NCBI RefSeq assembly: GCF_004116335.1
Contig: NZ_PDKN01000003.1
Span: 62,001 to 126,000, forward strand
Length of the DNA stretch: 64,000 nt
Source of the DNA: Candidatus Marinarcus aquaticus
GTDB taxonomy: Bacteria; Campylobacterota; Campylobacteria; Campylobacterales; Arcobacteraceae
Direction of reading: 5' to 3'
Shown here one piece after another: positions 8,047 through 16,561 of this stretch (position 1 is its first letter; every line of letters begins with the position of its first letter). A program made the position numbers and the translations under genes. The notes under the pieces are model-generated. The model worked only from the letters and a program-made list of their open reading frames with translations, was not told the DNA's origin and searched no databases.

Positions 8047-9552
8047 ATGAAAAAAATCATTGCCCTTTTTATATTCACTTCATTATATACACTTTATGCA
8101 AGTACTTTAAACCTCTCTATGTCTTCAAACCCAAGTCGTATTAATCCTATACTTGCAAATGATTCAGCCAGCAGTGAAATAGCCAACTGGCTTTTTAATG
8201 GCTTGTTTAAATACGACAAAGAGGGGAAAATCATTCCTGATTTGGCCTCATCATATGAGTTTAAAGACAAAACACATCTGATCATCAAACTCAAAAAAAA
8301 TGTGCGATGGCATGATGGTGAACCATTACGTGCACAAGATGTCATTTTTACTTATGAATCCATCATTAATCCAAAAGTCTTCAACTCCATTGTTTCAAAT
8401 TTCCAAAAAGTGCAAAGTGTGAAAGCATTGGATGAGCACACTATTGAAGTCATCTATAAAGAGCCCTATTTTAAAGCATTAGAGATTTGGATGGTGGGAT
8501 TATTGCCTTGGCATATTTTAAAAGATGAAAAAAATTTAATGACGAGCTCTTTTAACAAAAACCCTATTGGTACGGGTTCTTACAAACTTGATACGTATGA
8601 ATCCTCATCTGATGTTATGTTAAAAGCCAATGATGACTCCTTTGAAGGTCGTCCTAAAATTGATACCATACATTACAGCTTTTTACCCGATCCCACAACC
8701 TCATTTTTAATGCTGAAAGAAAATTTATTGGATTTGGATGGTCTGCTACCCTTACAGTATGATCGTCAAATTGATGAACAATTCAAAAAAGATTTTAAAA
8801 TCATTGAACAACCTGCTTTTGCTTATGATTATTTGGGATTTAACCTGCGTAACAAGAAGTTCCAAGACATACGGGTGCGAAAAGCACTCAGTCTGGCGAT
8901 AAATCGACAAGAGTTGGTCGATATCTTATATTTTGGACATGGTCAAGTCTGCACGGGACCTTTTTTACCAGGTACGTTTGCATTTAATGACCAAGTAAAA
9001 ATGCCTACACCCGATTTAAAAAAAGCCAAAGCACTGTTAAAAGAGGCAGGCTACGATGAGACAAATCCATTTGAGTTTGAACTGGTCACCAATACAGGTA
9101 ACGAAATACGCATTGCCGCAGCTGAAATTTTGCAGTATCAACTCGAAAAGATTGGCGTGAAGATGAAAATTCGTGTCATGGAGTGGCAAGCCTTTTTAAA
9201 TACAAAAGTGCATCCACGAAACTTTGAAACGGTTCTTATGGGATGGAGATTAGCATTATTGCCCGATGCCTATCCGCTGTGGCACAGCAACAGTGATAAA
9301 AAGGGTGGGTTTAATTTAGTGGGATACCACAATAGCAAGGTAGATGCACTTATTGAGCAAGGAGCGGTGACCATTGATAGAGAAAAACTCTCTGTGATTT
9401 ATAAAAAGATTTTCAAACACATTGCTGAGGATATTCCGTATTTGTTTTTATATATACCAAACTCCATTACAGTGGTGAACAAGAACATTAAAAACATTGA
9501 GCCTTCCTTTATAGGCATCATGCATAATCAAAAAGATTGGATAAAAGAATGA
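8047..9552 (+). CDS. Peptide ABC transporter substrate-binding protein (family 5)
   Basis: Secreted solute-binding protein of 501 residues. Residues 1-18 (MKKIIALFIFTSLYTLYA) form a signal peptide without a lipobox cysteine. The mature part shows the family-5 (OppA/DppA/NikA) signatures: PDLASSYEFKDKTHLIIKLK, VRWHDGEPLRAQDVIFTYE and RVRKALSLAINRQELVDIL. The likely role is capture of peptides or a similar ligand for an ABC importer, but no permease or ATPase gene is adjacent, so the partner must be elsewhere. I reject the upstream extension to 7870, which would read through the terminator. The stop overlaps the HAD phosphatase start (ATGA). Confidence 0.88.
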   Translation: MKKIIALFIFTSLYTLYASTLNLSMSSNPSRINPILANDSASSEIANWLFNGLFKYDKEGKIIPDLASSYEFKDKTHLIIKLKKNVRWHDGEPLRAQDVIFTYESIINPKVFNSIVSNFQKVQSVKALDEHTIEVIYKEPYFKALEIWMVGLLPWHILKDEKNLMTSSFNKNPIGTGSYKLDTYESSSDVMLKANDDSFEGRPKIDTIHYSFLPDPTTSFLMLKENLLDLDGLLPLQYDRQIDEQFKKDFKIIEQPAFAYDYLGFNLRNKKFQDIRVRKALSLAINRQELVDILYFGHGQVCTGPFLPGTFAFNDQVKMPTPDLKKAKALLKEAGYDETNPFEFELVTNTGNEIRIAAAEILQYQLEKIGVKMKIRVMEWQAFLNTKVHPRNFETVLMGWRLALLPDAYPLWHSNSDKKGGFNLVGYHNSKVDALIEQGAVTIDREKLSVIYKKIFKHIAEDIPYLFLYIPNSITVVNKNIKNIEPSFIGIMHNQKDWIKE

Positions 9553-10202
9553 AAAATATCATACTCTTTGACTTAGATGGAACACTTATTGATTCAACCG
9601 ATGCAATTGTTTCAACCTTTCATCATTCCTTTACAAAAATGAACTTTAATTTTAAAGGCAATGATGAGGACATCAAAGCCCTCATTGGTTACCCACTTGA
9701 TATCATGTATAAAGAGTTGGGTGTAGACGAGAAACTGGCATGGGATTTTGTAGCTGCTTATAAAGAACGGTATCGACTCATATCAAAAGCTCAAACGATT
9801 CTACTTCAAGATGCAATAGCTGCTCTGCAACTTGCAAGTACCTTTGCACGTTTATCCGTAGTAACAACCAAAACCGGAGCCTACACTACTCCATTATTGG
9901 AACACATGAGAATAGATACTTTCTTTGAACATGTTACAGGACGAGAACACGTTGAAAATCCAAAACCACACCCCGAACCCATTTTAAAAACAATGCAGCT
10001 GATGAACGTCACTACCAATGAACACAATATTTGGATGGTAGGAGATACCAAACTGGATCTGCTTGCAGCCAATGAAGCCCAAATAAAAAGCGTGGCAGTG
10101 TTATGCGGCTATGGTAAAAAAGAGGAGTTACAACAATATACACCACATGTTACGAATAACTCTTTTGAAGCTGTTGAGCTTATAAAAAGTCTGACAAAGT
10201 AG
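9549..10202 (+). CDS. HAD-superfamily phosphatase, phosphoglycolate phosphatase-like
   Basis: Soluble hydrolase of 217 residues. Motif I is FDLDGTLIDS (nucleophile Asp and acid/base Asp), motif II is the VVTTKTG region, the conserved Lys-Pro is in ENPKPHPEP and motif IV is WMVGDTKLDLLAANEA. A helical cap lies between motifs I and II, as in Gph-type phosphatases, so a small phosphorylated metabolite such as 2-phosphoglycolate is a likely substrate, though this cannot be fixed from sequence. The ATG at 9549 overlaps the preceding stop. A start at 9537 would add four residues from the other frame and is less likely. Confidence 0.85.
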   Translation: MKNIILFDLDGTLIDSTDAIVSTFHHSFTKMNFNFKGNDEDIKALIGYPLDIMYKELGVDEKLAWDFVAAYKERYRLISKAQTILLQDAIAALQLASTFARLSVVTTKTGAYTTPLLEHMRIDTFFEHVTGREHVENPKPHPEPILKTMQLMNVTTNEHNIWMVGDTKLDLLAANEAQIKSVAVLCGYGKKEELQQYTPHVTNNSFEAVELIKSLTK

Positions 10203-10506
10203 AAAACAGTAAAAAATTTGCAAATTCATTAGCTTTATTAAACCTTAAATATAAAAAACACAACTAACTTAGTAAACTTAGATAAGATTAATATTAAAAG
10301 CTATAAATAACTATAAAAATTATTTAATTAGCTTATTTGGACTAATTTTGTGTTATTTTTTAATTTAAACTTAACTATTCTTGATAATTTCTCTCATTTT
10401 TTGCCAAAAATGTAAAAAAAATGTAGATTTTAGGGTCGAGGATTTTATAATGAATTAAGTTAAGAGTAAGTATGCTATACGTTCATTAAAAAATTAAGGG
10501 AAATTC
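10203..10506 (+). other. 304-base AT-rich intergenic region before the pyruvate oxidoreductase gene
   Basis: No ORF or RNA gene is visible. The left part holds an imperfect direct repeat (ACTTAG-TAA-ACTTAG-ATAAG, about 10268-10290) and AT tracts; the right part holds the promoter. There is no clear terminator for the upstream HAD phosphatase gene. Its length suggests a regulated promoter for a highly expressed central-metabolism gene. Confidence 0.45.
10446..10451 (+). promoter_or_regulatory. Probable -10 box for the pyruvate oxidoreductase gene
   Basis: A TATAAT hexamer lies about 55 bases upstream of the ATG at 10507, after a run of T-rich sequence. Sigma-70 promoters in this phylum rely on the -10 box and periodic AT tracts rather than a -35 box. 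A second candidate (CTATAC near 10475) is weaker. Confidence 0.45.
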
Positions 10507-13500
10507 ATGTCAAAAAAATTTGCTACAATGGATGGTAACGAAGCTGCTGCATACGTGTCATATGCTTTCACAGAAGTAGCTGGGGTTTATCCTATTACTC
10601 CATCTTCACAAATGGGTGATAATACAGAAAAATGGGCAACTCAAGGTAAAAAGAACCTGTTTGGAACAACAGTAAAAGTTATTGAAATGCAATCAGAAGC
10701 GGGTGCTGCTGGTACATTCCATGGTTCACTTCAAGCAGGTGCATTAACAACAACTTATACAGCATCTCAAGGTCTTTTATTAAAAATACCAAATATGTAT
10801 AAAGTTGCAGGTCAACTCTTACCAGGTGTTATTCACGTATCTGCAAGAGCATTGGCGGCACATGCACTCTCTATTTTTGGTGACCACCAAGACGTTATGA
10901 GTGCCAGAGCCACTGGATTTGCAATGTTAGCAACAGGTTCTGTACAAGAAGTGATGGATTTAGGTGGTGTAGCTCACCTTGCTGCTATTAAAGGGAGAGT
11001 ACCATTTTTACACTTCTTCGATGGATTCAGAACTTCACACGAAATCAACAAAGTTGAAGTGATGGATTACGATGTATTTGACAGACTTTTAGATAAAGAA
11101 GCCGTTCAAAAATTCAGAGATACATCACTTAATCCAGAATCTCCAGTTACCAGAGGTACGGCACAAAATGATGACATCTACTTCCAAGGAAGAGAAGCTT
11201 CAAACCAATACTATAATGCCGTTCCTGATATTGTAAACGATTACATGAAAGAGATTTCAAAAGTAACAGGAAGAAACTATGCGCCATTTACATATTATGG
11301 TGATGAGAATGCAACTGATATTATTGTTGCTATGGGTTCTGTTACAGAGACCATTAAAGAGACCATCGATTACTTAACAAAAACAGAAGGACGAAAAGTT
11401 GGTCTGTTAACCGTTCACTTATATCGACCATTCAGTATTAAATACTTTATGGATGCACTTCCAGACTCAGTTGAAAGAATCTGTGTAATTGACAGAACAA
11501 AAGAGCCAGGAAGCTTAGGTGAGCCTCTCTTCTTAGATATTAAATCAGTATTCTACGGTCAAGCAAAACAACCAAAAATCATTGGTGGACGATATGGTCT
11601 ATCTTCTAAGGATGTTCCACCTGCACAAATCATTGCACTGTATAATAACTTAGCCAGTGAAACATCAAAAGACAACTTCACAGTGGGTATCAATGATGAT
11701 GTTACTTTTACTTCAATTGAAGTGGGTGAAAATGTATCGGTTGTTGAAGATGTAAATGAATGCCTTTTCTATGGACTTGGTGCTGATGGTACGGTTGGGG
11801 CAAACAAAAACTCGGTTAAAATTATTGGGGATAAAACAGATTTATATGCACAAGCATATTTTGCATATGACTCAAAGAAATCAGGTGGATATACACGTTC
11901 ACACCTAAGATTCTCAAAAGCACCAATTCGATCAACGTATCTTGTATCAACTCCAGGGTTTGTAGCCTGTTCTAAAGAGGTTTATTTAGAGCAATACGAA
12001 GTAATTGATAAAATCAGAGAAGGTGGTACTTTCCTTTTAAACTCAATTCACTCAGTTGCTGAAGTTCAAGAGAGAATGCCTGCGCGAGTTAAAAAAATCT
12101 TAGCAGATAAAAAAGTTAAATTCTATATCATCAATGCAACGAAACTTGCAAGAGATATCGGTTTGGGTACCAGAACCAATACCATTATGCAAGCTGCATT
12201 CTTTAAACTTGCAGATGTTATTCCTTACGAAGAAGCAAAAACATACATGAAAGAGTATGCAGAAAAAGCGTATGGAAATAAAGGTGAAGAGATTGTTAAA
12301 ATGAACTTTGCTGCAATTGATGTAGGTGCAGAAGGAATTGAAGAAGTGCCTGTTGATCCAGCATGGTCAAACTTAGATGGTGGGGCTTTAGTGGTAAACT
12401 CTACATATAAAGGTTCTGAGTATGTTGAACAATTTGCAAAAGTAGTAAATGCTGCCAAAGGGGATGAAATTCCTGTTTCTTCATTCATTAATCTTGGAAT
12501 GGAGGGTGGAACGTTTGAAAATGGTTCTACAAAATATGAAAAAAGAGCAATTGCAACCATGGTACCGCAATGGAATGCCGATACATGTATTCAATGTAAC
12601 CAATGTGCATTTGAGTGTCCACACGCAGTAATTCGACCATTTTTGATGGACGAAAATGAATTTGCAAAAGCACCTGAAGGGGTAAAAGCAACGTCACTTG
12701 ATGCAAAAGCAAAAGGAACAAAAGATCAAGGATTAAAATACAAAATCCAAGTCTCTATTATGGACTGTACGGGATGTAACGTTTGTGTTGATATTTGTCC
12801 TACAAAAGAGAAATCTCTTAAAATGGTTCCATATGAAGTGGAAGAAAAAAATAATGAGCAAGTTAATGCAGACTACTTATTCAATGATGTAACTTATAAA
12901 GATTATTTAGTGGATAAATCATCGGTTCAAGGTTCACAATTTGCTAAGCCACTGTTTGAGTTCCACTCAGCTTGTCCAGGGTGTGGAGAGACGCCATACA
13001 TCACGTTAGCAACTCAAATGTTTGGTGACAGAATGATGATTGCAAATGCTACTGGATGTACTTCTATTTACTCAGCATCAGCTCCTTCAACACCATATAC
13101 AAAAAATGAAAAAGGTGAAGGTCCTGCATGGGCAAACTCACTGTTTGAAGACACAGCAGAGTTTGGTTATGGTATGCACCATGCAAATGAAACCATTCGA
13201 AACAGAATTCAAACAATCATGAATGACACAATGGAGACTGCAACGAATCCATTAAAAGCATTGTATAAAGAGTGGTTAGAAAACAGAAATGATGGTGTTA
13301 AAACACAAGAAATCAGAGACAAATTGGTACCTCAATTAGAGCAAAACCAAGACTTACCAGGTGTAAAAGACTTATTAAGCCTTAGAAAATACATCGTAAG
13401 AAAATCTCAATGGATCATCGGTGGAGATGGTTGGGCATACGACATCGGTTATGGTGGACTTGACCACGTACTTTCAACTGGTGAAAACGTAAACGTACTT

Positions 13501-14085
13501 GTTGTTGATACAGAAGTTTACTCAAATACAGGTGGACAATCATCTAAAGCAGCAAGAACTGGTTCTATTGCAGACTTTACAAATGATGGTAAACCAAATG
13601 CGAAAAAAGATTTAGGTTACATCTCTATGACTTACGGTAACATCTATGTTGCACAAGTCAATTCAAGAGCAAATCAAAAACAAGTTGCACAAGCAATGAA
13701 AGAGGCTGAAGAGTACAATGGACCTTCACTTGTGATTGCATACTCTCCTTGTATTGCGCACGGTATTAAAGGTGGATTGATGAAATCAGTTGACCAAGGT
13801 GCATTAGCAACAGAATGTGGTTACTGGCCAATTTATACATTTGACCCAAGAAAAATTGAGCAAGGGCAAAACCCAATCAAAATTTCTGGAAAAAAACCAA
13901 AATGGGAAAAATATGAAGATTTCTTAATGCAGGAAAACCGATATATCTCATTGAAAAAACTCAACCCAGAGCATGCAACTGAGTTGTTAGAGCAAAATAA
14001 AAGAGAGGCTCAATACAGATATCGACAGTTAGCGAGAATGGCAGCTGCGGATTACTCAGATGAATTAGAAGGTGAACACGTATAA
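10507..14085 (+). CDS. nifJ: Pyruvate:ferredoxin (flavodoxin) oxidoreductase, single chain
   Basis: Enzyme of 1192 residues that oxidatively decarboxylates pyruvate to acetyl-CoA and reduces ferredoxin or flavodoxin; it can also run in reverse for CO2 fixation. Domains in order: pyrimidine-binding TPP domain (YPITPSSQM near residue 33), domain II, transketolase-C-like domain, EKR domain, two 4Fe-4S clusters (CIQCNQCAFECP near 694 and CTGCNVCVDICP near 754), the CPGCGE cysteines near 823 that help bind the proximal cluster, and the TPP pyrophosphate motif GGDGWAYDIGYGGLDH near 973 with the NTGGQSSKAA loop. Length and all cluster ligands match intact homodimeric enzymes. It is transcribed alone and followed by strong hairpins. 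Confidence 0.96.
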   Translation: MSKKFATMDGNEAAAYVSYAFTEVAGVYPITPSSQMGDNTEKWATQGKKNLFGTTVKVIEMQSEAGAAGTFHGSLQAGALTTTYTASQGLLLKIPNMYKVAGQLLPGVIHVSARALAAHALSIFGDHQDVMSARATGFAMLATGSVQEVMDLGGVAHLAAIKGRVPFLHFFDGFRTSHEINKVEVMDYDVFDRLLDKEAVQKFRDTSLNPESPVTRGTAQNDDIYFQGREASNQYYNAVPDIVNDYMKEISKVTGRNYAPFTYYGDENATDIIVAMGSVTETIKETIDYLTKTEGRKVGLLTVHLYRPFSIKYFMDALPDSVERICVIDRTKEPGSLGEPLFLDIKSVFYGQAKQPKIIGGRYGLSSKDVPPAQIIALYNNLASETSKDNFTVGINDDVTFTSIEVGENVSVVEDVNECLFYGLGADGTVGANKNSVKIIGDKTDLYAQAYFAYDSKKSGGYTRSHLRFSKAPIRSTYLVSTPGFVACSKEVYLEQYEVIDKIREGGTFLLNSIHSVAEVQERMPARVKKILADKKVKFYIINATKLARDIGLGTRTNTIMQAAFFKLADVIPYEEAKTYMKEYAEKAYGNKGEEIVKMNFAAIDVGAEGIEEVPVDPAWSNLDGGALVVNSTYKGSEYVEQFAKVVNAAKGDEIPVSSFINLGMEGGTFENGSTKYEKRAIATMVPQWNADTCIQCNQCAFECPHAVIRPFLMDENEFAKAPEGVKATSLDAKAKGTKDQGLKYKIQVSIMDCTGCNVCVDICPTKEKSLKMVPYEVEEKNNEQVNADYLFNDVTYKDYLVDKSSVQGSQFAKPLFEFHSACPGCGETPYITLATQMFGDRMMIANATGCTSIYSASAPSTPYTKNEKGEGPAWANSLFEDTAEFGYGMHHANETIRNRIQTIMNDTMETATNPLKALYKEWLENRNDGVKTQEIRDKLVPQLEQNQDLPGVKDLLSLRKYIVRKSQWIIGGDGWAYDIGYGGLDHVLSTGENVNVLVVDTEVYSNTGGQSSKAARTGSIADFTNDGKPNAKKDLGYISMTYGNIYVAQVNSRANQKQVAQAMKEAEEYNGPSLVIAYSPCIAHGIKGGLMKSVDQGALATECGYWPIYTFDPRKIEQGQNPIKISGKKPKWEKYEDFLMQENRYISLKKLNPEHATELLEQNKREAQYRYRQLARMAAADYSDELEGEHV

Positions 14086-14111
14086 TATAGAAGCAATCTT
14101 TGCTTCTATAT
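14085..14111 (+). terminator. Perfect 12-bp hairpin after the pyruvate oxidoreductase gene
   Basis: ATATAGAAGCAA (14085-14096) pairs with TTGCTTCTATAT (14100-14111) over a three-base loop, starting at the stop codon. There is no U tract on the plus strand, so it may act as a 3'-end stabiliser or with a downstream hairpin rather than as a classical terminator. Confidence 0.5.
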
Positions 14112-14183
14112 GGCGTTGAAAAGCGAATTTAAACCACTCATTTAGGAACTCTAAACTCCTTGGGTTTAAATTCACTCTTCGCC
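14112..14183 (+). other. Nested long inverted repeat downstream of the oxidoreductase gene
   Basis: Three paired layers can be seen: GGCG 14112-14115 with CGCC 14180-14183, GAATTTAAACC 14125-14135 with GGTTTAAATTC 14163-14173 (perfect 11 bp), and TTTAG 14141-14145 with CTAAA 14151-14155. It lies immediately after the 12-bp hairpin. It may be a transcription-end element or a small palindromic repeat. Confidence 0.45.
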
Positions 14184-14336
14184 TTATCTACAAACAAATC
14201 TTACTTTTCTATATATTTTTAGAATTTTCTTTAGGTATTATCTTTTTGTTAACGATTGATTAGTGATTGATTTATCCATGTAAGTTATAATTTTTTTACA
14301 GACGAATTACGAACGTCTATTTTTCATTTCTCTCCT

Positions 14337-14370
14337 AAAACAAAGAGGCTGCGCGAAGCTTCTTTGTTTT
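14337..14370 (-). terminator. Terminator hairpin at the end of the HD-GYP/Sia operon
   Basis: AAAACAAAGA pairs with TCTTTGTTTT and the stem continues inward to 14 bp with one G-U pair. It overlaps the TAA of the HD-GYP gene. Because the stem is bounded by A and T tracts it could work in both directions between these convergent genes. The 150 bases to its left (14184-14336) are AT-rich, with a TATAAT at 14286 but no gene that I can support. Confidence 0.65.
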
Positions 14371-15169
14371 ATTCAAACACATCTTTCAACTCTTCTCGAA
14401 TCAGCAAGAACTCATCTAAATGTTCAAAGAATATATCCACCAATTGTGGATCAAAGTGTTTACCACGCTCCTCTTTAAAAAAATTAAAGATGCGCTCATC
14501 ATCCCATGCTTTTTTATAACATCGGTCACTGCCTAATGCATCAAAAACATCCGCCATGGCTGTGATTCTTCCATAAACATGTATTTGTTCACCCTTAAGT
14601 CCTCGTGGGTAACCTGTACCATCCCACTTTTCATGATGCTCATACGCAACCGTTGCCGCCATTTTTAAAAGTGGTCGTTGAGAGTGTTGCAACATGTTAT
14701 AGCCTAACTCTGCGTGTGTGTTCATAATCTCTCGCTCCGCTTCATCAAAACGGCCAGGCTTATTTAAAATCGCATCGGGAATAGCGACTTTTCCAATATC
14801 ATGCATGGGACTGGCTTGTTTAAGAAGCTCTGCCTCTTTTTGAGGAAGTCCCAAATACAAAGCAAACACTTTTGAGTATTCTGCCACTCTTTTTACGTGG
14901 TTACCGGTCTCTTTACTTCTGCTTTCACCAATTGCCCCCATGGTAAAGACAACTTCTCTTTGAGTCTCTTCTATCTCTTTACTTAAAGCTTCTACCTCAT
15001 CAAGTCGTATTTGCAATTCATCATACTCTTGTTGTTGTCGTTTATCACTTCGTGCCATGATTTTATCATGTCGTCGAATATCTTTTATAATTTTATCGGT
15101 TGTTTGTGCAAAACTCTTTTTAAGCTCTTCTAATTCACCTATGAGTTTATTCTCTTGGATAGTATCCAT
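14369..15169 (-). CDS. HD-GYP domain c-di-GMP phosphodiesterase with N-terminal coiled coil
   Basis: Cytosolic protein of 266 residues, last gene of the Sia-like operon. Residues 1-75 are highly charged and helical and probably form a coiled coil; residues 85-240 are an HD-GYP domain. Metal and catalytic residues are intact: H91, H123-D124 in HDIGK, H178-H179 in YEHHEKWDGTGYPRGL, the GYP signature at 186-188 and D207 in MADVFDALGSDR. HD-GYP proteins hydrolyse c-di-GMP. ATG 15169 is preferred over GTG 15172 because GGAG lies seven bases before it. There is no receiver or sensor domain, so control probably comes through the coiled coil and a neighbouring protein. In Pseudomonas the SiaC target is a GGDEF cyclase; here an HD-GYP takes that place. 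Confidence 0.88.
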   Translation of the reverse strand: MDTIQENKLIGELEELKKSFAQTTDKIIKDIRRHDKIMARSDKRQQQEYDELQIRLDEVEALSKEIEETQREVVFTMGAIGESRSKETGNHVKRVAEYSKVFALYLGLPQKEAELLKQASPMHDIGKVAIPDAILNKPGRFDEAEREIMNTHAELGYNMLQHSQRPLLKMAATVAYEHHEKWDGTGYPRGLKGEQIHVYGRITAMADVFDALGSDRCYKKAWDDERIFNFFKEERGKHFDPQLVDIFFEHLDEFLLIREELKDVFE

Positions 15170-15260
15170 CACTCGTCTCCTATAGATAATAAGCAGTTCA
15201 TGAACTTAAAAGTAAACACTGCACGGTTCACTTTCTTTAATGAGCTCATCAAGGAATTCA

Positions 15261-15635
15261 TTACTTGCTGAGCAAATTAAAATTTAAGCTTTCAAAATCT
15301 TCTTTAAAATCCTCACCTGCTTCTAACGCACTCTCATTCTCTTTATCATAAATCCATCTGATTTCAATATCGCTTTTATCTCTGTTTTCTTCAATTAAAT
15401 CAAAAAAATCAAAAAAGAGTTTTGAACTGCTTGAATTAAAATAAATAATTTCTAATTCTACTATCGTTTTTATTTGCGGTCTTGAGAAATACTCTTTCAT
15501 CCATGACATGATGGGTTCATAAAACTCAAATGTATTTTCAGGATATGATTTTCCTTCCATTTTGATATGACCTGTTTGTGCATTTAAGTTAATGGCTGGT
15601 GTATATTTAGTCGCTTCTATTATTAAGTTATTCAT
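15261..15635 (-). CDS. SiaC-family regulatory phosphoprotein (DUF1987)
   Basis: Soluble protein of 124 residues covering one DUF1987/SiaC domain. The opening IEATKYTPAINLNAQTGHI and GKSYPENTFEFYEPIMSW are the family hallmarks. The segment YFNSSSSK places S68 where Pseudomonas SiaC has its phosphorylated Thr68, from memory of that work, so the target site is probably conserved as Ser. SiaC switches between phosphorylated (bound to neither) and unphosphorylated (activating its cyclase) states under SiaB kinase and SiaA phosphatase. AAAGGAGA six bases before the ATG is a strong ribosome-binding site. It is followed by the HD-GYP gene after 91 bases and preceded by the SiaB-like gene. Confidence 0.88.
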   Translation of the reverse strand: MNNLIIEATKYTPAINLNAQTGHIKMEGKSYPENTFEFYEPIMSWMKEYFSRPQIKTIVELEIIYFNSSSSKLFFDFFDLIEENRDKSDIEIRWIYDKENESALEAGEDFKEDFESLNFNLLSK

Positions 15636-15646
15636 TGATTTCTCCT

Positions 15647-16195
15647 TTATTGTTTGTTGAGTACTTCTACTTGAAAATGGAAGTAGTATTTTTCATCGTT
15701 GATGGGTTTAAACTCAAAATCGATTGCATCACACCGTTTTGCAATCTCATAAAAGCCAATTCCACCCCCTTTCCCATGAGTGTTTTTACCACTCCGTCTG
15801 AGTTCTCTGTAGGTTTGTTTTAATTCATCTTTATTGAGTTTTTTAATTTTTTGTAACACGGGTTCTATTTTGTCCCTGTCTTGTTTATCAATGATATTTT
15901 GCGAGTGTAAATAATAGCTTCCATTACTGTTTCTTCCAACCACAATCAAACCTTGAGATTTTAAATCAACGCAATCTTGAGATTTTGTTTTAGAATAGTT
16001 CATCATATTTTGCGACAGTTCAATGAAAATAGTAAAGATATTGTTTGCAATGCCTTTATTAAGATCCCCTATCTCTGCTTCATTTTCTAAAGCTTCAGTC
16101 ATTCCTGCAATAAGCGTTTGAGATAAAAACCCTCCATATGTTAAAAACACAATTCCATCTTCTTCTACGATTTCTTGTATGACTTTAATATCCAT
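15647..16195 (-). CDS. SiaB-like GHKL-fold protein kinase
   Basis: Soluble protein of 182 residues. It carries the GHKL ATPase elements seen in SiaB: an N-box-like FIELSQNMMNYSK (about residues 52-64) and a glycine-rich lid NTHGKGGGIGFYEIAKRC (about 140-157). The N-terminal FLTYGGFLSQTLIAGMTEALE is shared with the SiaB family. It would phosphorylate the SiaC-like protein encoded 11 bases downstream. It is not an anti-sigma factor in the strict sense, though the fold is related to SpoIIAB/RsbW. The start ATG at 16195 has AAGGC upstream, a modest site, suggesting coupling to the preceding receiver gene. Confidence 0.85.
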   Translation of the reverse strand: MDIKVIQEIVEEDGIVFLTYGGFLSQTLIAGMTEALENEAEIGDLNKGIANNIFTIFIELSQNMMNYSKTKSQDCVDLKSQGLIVVGRNSNGSYYLHSQNIIDKQDRDKIEPVLQKIKKLNKDELKQTYRELRRSGKNTHGKGGGIGFYEIAKRCDAIDFEFKPINDEKYYFHFQVEVLNKQ

Positions 16196-16204
16196 GGTTT
16201 TGCC

Positions 16205-16558
16205 TTATAATATTTCTTCTATTGTACGATTAAATGTCTCTTGTGTATAGGGTTTTTTAATCACCTTTTTAACACCCAGTTTTATGGCATGTATCAACTC
16301 TTTTTTATCTTCAACAGAGGTGATTAATACAATTTTTAAATTTGCATCCAACGCCAACAATTGTTTAGATGCTTCAACACCATTGAGTACGGGCATCTCA
16401 AAATCCATCATAATATACGACGGTTTATATTCATGATAACACTTGATGGCTTCTTCCCCATTACACGCTTGAGCTATGACTTCATATCCCAATGAAGCCA
16501 AATATTCACAAACACGCTTTCGAGCCAAAGCTGAATCATCAACAACTAAAAATTGCAT
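16205..16558 (-). CDS. Single-domain (CheY-like) response regulator
   Basis: Receiver of 117 residues with no output domain. The acidic pair is in FLVVDDSALARKR, the phosphoacceptor Asp is in YIMMDFEMPVLNG (about residue 53), the switch Thr/Ser is in VLITS and the lysine is in VIKKPY. All needed residues are present, so phosphorylation is expected. It lies between the soluble kinase gene and the SiaB-like gene, so it may pass kinase state to the Sia switch or to motility proteins. The start is three bases after the kinase stop. Confidence 0.9.
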   Translation of the reverse strand: MQFLVVDDSALARKRVCEYLASLGYEVIAQACNGEEAIKCYHEYKPSYIMMDFEMPVLNGVEASKQLLALDANLKIVLITSVEDKKELIHAIKLGVKKVIKKPYTQETFNRTIEEIL

Positions 16559-16561
16559 CTT

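Noticed and set aside
14286-14325. Tiny transcript: TATAAT, then AGACG/CGTCT hairpin and T run
   Set aside because: A predicted product of about 25-30 bases with a five-base stem is too weak to claim in such AT-rich DNA.
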